From Oscillospiraceae bacterium (GTDB lineage: Bacteria; Bacillota_A; Clostridia; Oscillospirales; Oscillospiraceae): a stretch of 12,056 bases of DNA. How positions within the stretch are numbered: the first letter of the stretch is position 1; the number at the start of each line of letters is the position of its first letter. The position numbers were made by a program, and so were the translations under genes. The stretch covers positions 1 through 12,056 of the forward strand of contig JAEDOK010000046.1 of NCBI GenBank assembly GCA_016302005.1, in the 5' to 3' direction. The notes under the pieces are model-generated. The model was not told where the DNA came from. It did no database searches and was given only the letters and a program-made list of their open reading frames with translations. Positions 8,583 to 12,056 of this stretch are shown in pieces.

Positions 8583-9444
8583 CCTTACCATCCTTTTCTC
8601 TGCGTTTTTTCCGCAGGAGCTTCACGGGGTTCCACGTTTTCTCGTCGGTCTTGGGCGCAAGCTCATTCAGCAGCAGCTTTTCCAGTGTCTGCGGCGCTAA
8701 GTGGCGCTTCAGCATCCCGCCGACGGCAACGGAAATGGTCCCCGTTTCCTCCGAGACGATCACGACCACCGCGTCGGAGACTTCGCTCATACCGATGGCA
8801 GCGCGGTGCCGCGTGCCGAGGTCGCTGCTGATGTTGCGGTTCTGTGTCAGCGGCAGGACGCATCCCGCCGCCGCGATCCTTTCGTTTCGAATGATCACCG
8901 CGCCGTCGTGCAGCGCTGCCTTTGTGAAGAAGATGTTGCGCAGCAGCTCGGAGGAGACCTGCGCATCGATCACCGTGCCGGACTTCTGATACTCCATCAG
9001 CGAGGTATCCCGCTCGAACACGATCAGCACGCCCGTGCGCTCTTTGGACATTGTCTCACAGGCGGAGACCGTTTGGGCGATCACGCGGTCGATCTCCCGC
9101 TGCTCCTCCTTCATGGAAAGCACCTCGCGCAGAGACTTTCCGCCGAGCTTCTCCAGCATACGGCGCAGCTCCGGCTGGAACATAATGACCAGCGCGATCA
9201 GACCGATCTCCAAGATCTTGTCGAGCAGGTAATTCATCAGGTACATATTGAGCAGTTGGGTCACGACGGTCAACGCCAAGATGATCACGATACTCTTGGC
9301 GATACGCGCCGCGCCCGTGGTCTGGATCATTGTGATAATGCCGTAGATAATAAACGCAACTACCAGAATATCAATGATGTCCATGATCTTGATCGTGGGC
9401 AGCATGGCTGTGAAATCCTTGAAAAAATCGAATATAGCATCCAT
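8569..9444 (-). CDS. cdaA: Membrane diadenylate cyclase CdaA (c-di-AMP synthase)
   Basis: Condenses two ATP into cyclic di-AMP, the second messenger controlling potassium and osmolyte transport and wall homeostasis. The 291 residues show an N-terminal membrane part with three hydrophobic segments (about 22-41, 48-68 and 77-90), an amphipathic linker, and a DAC domain from about 112. Catalytic motifs are intact: LHDGAVII with D180-G-A and GTRHR at 210-214. A basic tail (KLLRKKRREKDGKD) ends the protein. The start is the ATG at 9444 with CGGAG 8 bases upstream; a TTG two codons earlier would lie too close to that site. A good promoter lies just upstream, so this is probably the first gene of the long operon. 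Confidence 0.97.
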   Translation of the reverse strand: MDAIFDFFKDFTAMLPTIKIMDIIDILVVAFIIYGIITMIQTTGAARIAKSIVIILALTVVTQLLNMYLMNYLLDKILEIGLIALVIMFQPELRRMLEKLGGKSLREVLSMKEEQREIDRVIAQTVSACETMSKERTGVLIVFERDTSLMEYQKSGTVIDAQVSSELLRNIFFTKAALHDGAVIIRNERIAAAGCVLPLTQNRNISSDLGTRHRAAIGMSEVSDAVVVIVSEETGTISVAVGGMLKRHLAPQTLEKLLLNELAPKTDEKTWNPVKLLRKKRREKDGKDAET

Positions 9445-9476
9445 AAGCAAAACTCCGCTTATACTTTATTTCAATG

Positions 9477-9505
9477 ATTATATCCGATTTTCGCTCCAAT
9501 AGCAA
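9477..9505 (-). promoter_or_regulatory. Sigma-70-type promoter for the cdaA operon
   Basis: Read on the minus strand: -35 TTGCTA (9505-9500), a 17-base spacer and a perfect -10 TATAAT (9482-9477). The -10 overlaps the last codons of the desulfurase gene. Transcription would start near 9470, leaving about 25 nt before the cdaA ATG. It would let cdaA and everything downstream be transcribed independently of the two sulfur genes. Seen by eye only. Confidence 0.65.
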
Positions 9506-10635
9506 GTAGGAAACTTTGCTTTTTCGGTCGCGCCGAAGAGTTTTTTACACAGGTGTGCAAATTCTCTTATCTCTTGTGTCGTATTAAATGCAGAAAAGCT
9601 TGCACGCACCGTGCCGCTTTCCTTTGTGCCCGCGCTCTCGTGCGCCAGCGGCGCGCAATGCAGTCCGGCACGGACGGCGATCCCGTATTTGCTCAAACAC
9701 GCTGCTGCCTCCTCACAGTCCGTATTTTCGACGGTGAAGGAGAGTACGCCGCTCTGCTTTTCCCCCGTGTAAAGGCGCAATTGCGGAATCGTGCGCAGCT
9801 GCGCGGTCAATTGCCGTAACAGTCGCTGCTCATGCCGCAAGATTGCCTGCGGCGTTTTTGCGCGGACAAACCGCAGTCCCTCCGCAAGCCCCGCAATGCC
9901 GCAGACATTGTGCGTTCCCGCCTCCAAGCGGTCGGGAAGGAAATCCGGCATTGCCTGTTCGGCGGAATTGCTGCCCGTGCCGCCGAACAGGAGCGGCTGT
10001 CCGCCGTCTGCACACAGCAGAATTCCCGTCCCCTGCGGGCCGTACAGCCCCTTGTGCCCGGGCATGGCGATGAAACACGCCCCGGTCTGGGTAAGGGAGA
10101 TGGGCAGAAGCCCTGCCCCCTGTGAGGCGTCGATAATCAGCGGGACGGCATACTGCCTGCACAGCGCGGCGATCTGCGTCAGCGGCAGGATATAACCGAA
10201 GACATTCGACACCTGCGTGCAAATCGCAGCCTGCGGCTTTTGCCGAAGCGCGTCGTCGAACGCGGCAAGGGCATCCTCCTGCGAAAACAGACGCGTTCCC
10301 GCCACCGTCACTTGTGCTTTTTTCGCATACAGCGGGCGCGTGACGGCGTTATGCTCAAAGCCCGAGATCACCACGCGCCCGCCCTCCGGCACAAGCGTTT
10401 CGATGGCGAGATTCAGCCCATGGGTGGCGTTCATCGTAAAGACCACCTGCTCCTCCGTCGCGCCGAACAGCTGCGCGGCAAGGGTGCGGCAGTCAAAAAC
10501 GGTCTGCGCCGCCGCTTCCGCCGCCGCATAGCCGCCGCGTCCGACACTCGCGCAGCGGCGCATTGCCTCCTGCACGGCGCGGGCGACACGCGGCGGCTTT
10601 TGCAGTGTGGTCGCCGCGCTGTCAAAATAGGTCAT
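9478..10635 (-). CDS. Cysteine desulfurase-like PLP enzyme (EF2568 type)
   Basis: Class V aminotransferase-fold enzyme expected to release sulfur (or selenium) from cysteine (or selenocysteine) as a persulfide on the protein. In 385 residues: N-terminal YFDSAATT, ATHGLNLAI at 70-78, H95 in SGFEHNAV, the cofactor-ring aspartate D169 in IIDASQGAG, the PLP lysine K195 in MPGHKGLYGPQGTG, and the catalytic-loop cysteine C327 in AGLHCAPLAH. The closeness of GLHCAPLAH to the end and the MPGHKGL signature place it in the EF2568-like subfamily rather than IscS or SufS. The ATG overlaps the DUF3343 stop (ATGA) with GGGAGGTGA just upstream; an in-frame ATG at 10653 lies inside the previous gene without a site. 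The partner DUF3343 is the expected sulfur acceptor. No suf or isc gene is nearby. Confidence 0.92.
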   Translation of the reverse strand: MTYFDSAATTLQKPPRVARAVQEAMRRCASVGRGGYAAAEAAAQTVFDCRTLAAQLFGATEEQVVFTMNATHGLNLAIETLVPEGGRVVISGFEHNAVTRPLYAKKAQVTVAGTRLFSQEDALAAFDDALRQKPQAAICTQVSNVFGYILPLTQIAALCRQYAVPLIIDASQGAGLLPISLTQTGACFIAMPGHKGLYGPQGTGILLCADGGQPLLFGGTGSNSAEQAMPDFLPDRLEAGTHNVCGIAGLAEGLRFVRAKTPQAILRHEQRLLRQLTAQLRTIPQLRLYTGEKQSGVLSFTVENTDCEEAAACLSKYGIAVRAGLHCAPLAHESAGTKESGTVRASFSAFNTTQEIREFAHLCKKLFGATEKAKFPTCYWSENRI

Positions 10636-10886
10636 TCCGTCACCTCCCGCCATTGTCCGTTCTCGTCCTTGCGGTAGATGCGGCTGTATTGGATCTCCGC
10701 CTGCTTAAGCGCATGCTTTGCGCGCGCCGCAGTGTCACCCCGCACCCGAAGGCTATAGCCGCAGCCCTGCTGCTGCAATTGCTTCGGCGTGCGCACGGTA
10801 AGGCTCTGGATCCCCATCGCCTCGAGGATGCGGCTGCCTCGCATTGCCGTCGTCACGGAGCGGAAGGTAAAATAATCGTCATACAT
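10632..10886 (-). CDS. DUF3343 small sulfur/selenium-carrier-like protein
   Basis: An 84-residue protein that starts MYDDYFTFRSV, has the segment GSRILEAMGI, and carries the signature GCGYSLRV at residues 41-48 with the conserved C42. Family members are annotated as putative Se/S carriers and are often found beside EF2568-type desulfurases, which is the case here with a 4-bp overlap. The likely job is to accept persulfide on C42 and deliver it to an unknown target; this is inference. Start: ATG at 10886, with a GGGGGG run 8 bases upstream; a second ATG at 10907 lacks a site and would put the G-run inside the gene. The G-run is itself part of a hairpin, so translation may be regulated. Confidence 0.88.
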   Translation of the reverse strand: MYDDYFTFRSVTTAMRGSRILEAMGIQSLTVRTPKQLQQQGCGYSLRVRGDTAARAKHALKQAEIQYSRIYRKDENGQWREVTE

Positions 10887-10892
10887 TGAAGC

Positions 10893-10929
10893 AACCCCCC
10901 ACACCATCGTATGGTGTGCCGCAGGGGTT
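10893..10929 (-). promoter_or_regulatory. Hairpin covering the DUF3343 ribosome binding site
   Basis: A perfect 8-bp stem (CACACCAT with ATGGTGTG, 10900-10907 and 10911-10918) around a 3-nt loop can be extended by AACCCC/GGGGTT (10893-10898 with 10924-10929), leaving a five-base bulge. In the minus-strand RNA the GGGGGG that serves as the ribosome binding site of the DUF3343 gene is the 3' side of this stem. No U-run follows, so it is not a terminator. It may lower or switch translation of the DUF3343-desulfurase pair. The fold is visible; the role is inferred. Confidence 0.5.
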
Positions 10930-10980
10930 TGACACGCTTCGTCAAAAAATGACAGTCTGCCGCCAAAAGTTTTTACGGAA

Positions 10981-11014
10981 CTTAATACAAACTTAATTTC
11001 TTTTGGGTTATAAT
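10981..11014 (+). promoter_or_regulatory. Promoter with Pho-box-like direct repeats
   Basis: CTTAAT-ACAAA-CTTAAT (10981-10997) is an 11-bp-period direct repeat; after TTCTT-TTGGGT comes a perfect -10, TATAAT (11009-11014). A looser third unit (TTTTTA, 10970-10975) lies one more 11-bp step upstream. No -35 resembling TTGACA is present, so the repeats sit where an activator would replace it. This is the architecture of PhoB/PhoP-type response-regulator promoters. Which regulator binds is unproven; the units deviate from the Bacillus PhoP unit TTAACA. Confidence 0.45.
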
Positions 11015-11020
11015 TTTAAC

Positions 11021-11130
11021 AATTCTCGGGTAGGATATAAGTGTACTTGATGATTCTCTTTTTCATTTTCCCCTCTATACTATATGGATTCCGCAGACAA
11101 GCGACCCTTGTCTGCGGTTTTCTTTTCTTT
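11021..11130 (+). ncRNA. Candidate small RNA of about 110 nt
   Basis: A -10 box at 11009-11014 predicts a start near 11021, and a strong intrinsic terminator ends at about 11130. Between them no open frame closes: the frame with GTG 11041 / ATG 11050 reads on through the terminator. The unstructured part is U- and C-rich (CTCTTTTTCATTTTCCCCTC, 11056-11075), which could pair with purine-rich ribosome binding sites. I do not recognise a known RNA family. Alternatives are an attenuated leader, or a terminator that merely insulates the next promoter. Confidence 0.4.
11091..11130 (+). terminator. Strong intrinsic terminator
   Basis: A perfect 11-bp stem, CCGCAGACAAG with CTTGTCTGCGG (11091-11101 and 11107-11117), with a five-base loop, is followed directly by TTTTCTTTTCTTT. 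It works only on the plus strand: the minus-strand side is followed by AATCC. It ends the short transcription unit that begins near 11021. Confidence 0.85.
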
Positions 11131-11156
11131 ACAAGGATCCCCTCCCGTGCTATACT
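11128..11156 (+). promoter_or_regulatory. Strong extended -10 promoter for the membrane-protein gene
   Basis: -35 TTTACA (11128-11133), exactly 17 bases, then -10 TATACT (11151-11156) preceded by TG one base away (TGC-TATACT). Both boxes match consensus at five of six positions. The -35 overlaps the tail of the preceding terminator, so readthrough is insulated. Transcription would start near 11163, giving a leader of about 200 nt before the membrane-protein gene. Confidence 0.7.
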
Positions 11157-11167
11157 CCCAAATAGTA

Positions 11168-11207
11168 GGGCGGTGACATATCCCCGCCGGTGCTGGAACT
11201 ACCGCCC
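11168..11207 (+). other. Leader dyad with alternative pairings
   Basis: GGGCGGT (11168-11174) can pair with ACCGCCC (11201-11207), or its GGCGG can pair with the nearer CCGCC at 11184-11188. Mutually exclusive stems at the very 5' end of the predicted leader would suit an attenuator, but this may simply be a degenerate copy of an intergenic GGGCGG...CCGCCC repeat. Confidence 0.35.
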
Positions 11208-11289
11208 ACATACAAGCTTCCCTCCCCTGTCATTGCGAGGCGCTTGCGCCGTGGCAATCTCACGCAGGAACTACCAACTGCGTACAAAC
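11195..11289 (+). repeat. Imperfect direct repeat with a 72-bp period
   Basis: Units at 11195-11217 and 11267-11289 share GGAACTACC, differ over seven bases, then share TACAA and a final C (17 of 23 positions). The first palindromic repeat lies between them. They may be remnants of a larger duplicated intergenic element. Confidence 0.4.
11228..11260 (+). repeat. Interspersed palindromic repeat, copy A
   Basis: A 33-base element beginning TGTCATTGCGAGG and ending GTGGCAATCT. ATTGC (11232-11236) pairs with GCAAT (11254-11258), and GGCGC with GCGCC inside. It has the same orientation and the same ends as copy B. Elements of this kind are scattered between genes in many bacterial genomes; here it sits within the leader of the membrane-protein gene. 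Confidence 0.8.
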
Positions 11290-11365
11290 CTGTTATCCCG
11301 TACCATCTGCCGCTTCGCGGTCTTAGGGGACATGTTCCCGGCGTACATTCACTGTTCCATGAAAG

Positions 11366-11935
11366 GTGGTGCTTCTAACGAAATTTACCGTCAAACCGAA
11401 AAACGGTTTTGCCGCTGCTTCCATGCTGCTGATGGCGCTTTCCGCCGTGCTGCGGCTGATCTATTACCCGCAAAAAGACCTTTCCTGCGCGGATCAATGG
11501 GTCTATCTGTACCTGCCGCTGCTCTCCGCCGTGCTGTATATCGCATTTTTGCTTCTGTGGGGCAAACGGACGCTCGTGCCGCTGTGTCTGCCCGTCGCGG
11601 GCGGCGTGGCGTTTTTCATCCTCAAGGCGTTCACCTTTGCCTCCCCGCTGCACACGGCACTGTGCTGCGTGCTCTACGGCGGCGTACTGGTGCTGACCTG
11701 TCTGACCTTCTGCGGCATTCTGCGGATCAAGTACCTGCTCTATCCCCTGTTCGGTCTGCCGCTGCTCGTCCACGGGGCAATGGATGTCAATGAGCTGTTT
11801 TTTGCCGCCGAGCGCACACCGCTTTCGGAGTTTCCGCCGGAGGCATCGGTGCTGTGCATCATGGCTGCCCTGCTGTGCCTCGCCATTGCGATGCAACAGC
11901 CCAGCCGATCAACTGATAAGGGAGACGCTTCATGA
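11366..11935 (+). CDS. Six-helix membrane protein of unknown function
   Basis: I do not recognise the family. The up to 189 residues contain about six hydrophobic segments (near 14-33, 46-65, 70-89, 96-118, 122-138 and 160-176) and a short hydrophilic end (QQPSRSTDKGDAS); there are no charged clusters or catalytic motifs. The first residues after the likely start (KFTVKPKNG) are basic, placing the N-terminus inside. The start is uncertain. GTG at 11366 or 11369 would be legal, but both overlap the best ribosome binding site, AAAGGTGG (11362-11369). Eight bases after it stands ACG (11378), giving TKFTVKPKNG, as if an ATG had become ACG. The next ATG (11423) would cut into the first helix. It is the only plus-strand gene and has its own promoter. 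Confidence 0.7.
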   Translation: MVLLTKFTVKPKNGFAAASMLLMALSAVLRLIYYPQKDLSCADQWVYLYLPLLSAVLYIAFLLLWGKRTLVPLCLPVAGGVAFFILKAFTFASPLHTALCCVLYGGVLVLTCLTFCGILRIKYLLYPLFGLPLLVHGAMDVNELFFAAERTPLSEFPPEASVLCIMAALLCLAIAMQQPSRSTDKGDAS

Positions 11936-11947
11936 AAAGCGTCTCCC
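11920..11947 (+). terminator. Hairpin across the stop codon of the membrane-protein gene
   Basis: GGGAGACGCTT (11920-11930) pairs perfectly with AAGCGTCTCCC (11937-11947); the TGA stop codon (11933-11935) lies in the six-base loop. The downstream sequence is TTCAGCG, without a real T-run, so termination may be inefficient or need a factor. It could instead protect the 3' end of the message. Confidence 0.55.
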
Positions 11948-11974
11948 TTCAGCGTGTCGAAAAAGTCCCCGCCG

Positions 11975-12008
11975 TGTCATTGCGAGGAGCGAAGCGACGT
12001 GGCAATCT
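11975..12008 (+). repeat. Interspersed palindromic repeat, copy B
   Basis: A 34-base element with the same ends as copy A (TGTCATTGCGAGG and GTGGCAATCT) and a different centre (AGCGAAGCGAC). ATTGC (11979-11983) pairs with GCAAT (12002-12006). It lies 27 bp after the hairpin at the end of the membrane-protein gene, in the same orientation as copy A. Confidence 0.85.
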
Positions 12009-12022
12009 AATAAAAAAGTTTC

Positions 12023-12038
12023 GTATTCGCCGGAATAC
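12023..12038. other. Short perfect hairpin near the window end
   Basis: GTATTC and GAATAC flank a GCCG loop. No T-run follows. It may belong to the repeat tract that begins with copy B; no gene is visible between copy B and the end of the window. Confidence 0.3.
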
Positions 12039-12056
12039 ATACAAGATGCTAAATGA

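Larger units (their letters stand above)
10887..11365. other. Gene-free regulatory and repeat region of 479 bp
   Basis: The two flanking genes diverge from this region. Part 10930-11090 is AT-rich against the GC-rich surroundings and carries promoter-like signals; part 11160-11365 is GC-rich and built from dyads and interspersed repeats. The only long open frame (from a GTG at 11041) runs straight through a perfect terminator and into another gene in the wrong frame, so I do not call it. A 16-codon minus-strand frame (11066-11016) with a GAGGGG close before its ATG is possible but unsupported. Confidence 0.7.

Noticed and set aside
8701..9477. 258-codon plus-strand open frame opposite cdaA
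   Set aside because: Antisense of cdaA with repetitive H/D/R-rich composition; no sign of a gene of its own.
10893..10929. Hairpin upstream of DUF3343 as a transcription terminator
   Set aside because: No T-run follows on either strand; on the minus strand it leads directly into the ribosome binding site.
10906..10938. Minus-strand promoter TGTCAA-17-TACGAT for the DUF3343 gene
   Set aside because: Both boxes match consensus poorly and the -10 falls inside a hairpin; I found no convincing promoter for this gene pair.
11041..11793. 250-codon plus-strand open frame starting at a GTG
   Set aside because: It reads through a perfect intrinsic terminator and a second promoter, then overlaps the membrane-protein gene in another frame with Arg/Ala-rich, non-protein-like composition.
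11228..12008. The two palindromic repeats as a CRISPR array or terminal inverted repeats of a transposon
   Set aside because: Only two copies about 750 bp apart, in direct orientation, with a gene between and no transposase; the form fits interspersed palindromic repeats.
1..12056. tRNA, rRNA, insertion sequence or prophage genes
   Set aside because: Looked for on both strands; no cloverleaf-like block, rRNA stretch, transposase or phage gene could be seen.

Overview
The window looks like a chromosomal segment of a GC-rich, low-GC-phylum (Firmicutes/Clostridia) bacterium, most likely from the gut Oscillospirales group. Reasons: the gene order yicC-remA-gmk-rpoZ-priA-def-fmt, the presence of RemA and of the cdaA-cdaR pair, strong GGAGG-type ribosome binding sites, frequent GTG/TTG starts, and two copies of an interspersed palindrome (TGTCATTGCGAGG...GTGGCAATCT) of a type I associate with these genomes. 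The species assignment is inference; no rRNA or tRNA gene is present.

Positions 1-10886 hold fourteen genes, all on the minus strand and packed with overlaps or gaps of 50 bp or less. In transcription order: a DUF3343 small sulfur-carrier-like protein and an EF2568-type cysteine desulfurase (overlapping stop/start); then, behind a good sigma-70-type promoter lying at the end of the desulfurase gene, cdaA (c-di-AMP synthase), cdaR (its YbbR-repeat regulator), an RseC-like membrane protein with a four-cysteine motif, a DUF5685 protein, a J-domain protein with a cysteine-rich tail, yicC (endoribonuclease), remA (DNA-binding matrix regulator), gmk (guanylate kinase), rpoZ (omega), priA (replication restart helicase), def (peptide deformylase) and fmt (Met-tRNA formyltransferase, cut off by the window edge). 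The second half is conserved housekeeping: nucleotide supply, transcription, replication restart and formyl-Met processing. The first half is signalling plus a run of cysteine-rich proteins of unknown role.

Positions 10887-11365 hold no convincing protein gene but are dense in signals: a hairpin covering the ribosome binding site of the DUF3343 gene, an AT-rich promoter with 11-bp-spaced direct repeats resembling a Pho box, a short transcription unit of about 110 nt ending in a textbook intrinsic terminator (candidate small RNA), then a second, strong extended -10 promoter and a roughly 200-nt leader made of repeats and dyads.

Positions 11366-11935 encode, on the plus strand, an unrecognised six-helix membrane protein whose best-placed start codon appears to be ACG. 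It ends in a hairpin across its own stop codon and is bracketed by the two same-orientation palindromic repeats.

The points most worth a second look are the candidate Pho-controlled small RNA, the run of sulfur- and cysteine-related genes around the c-di-AMP synthase, the absence of glmM and coaBC from places where they are often found, and the start codon and leader of the membrane-protein gene.
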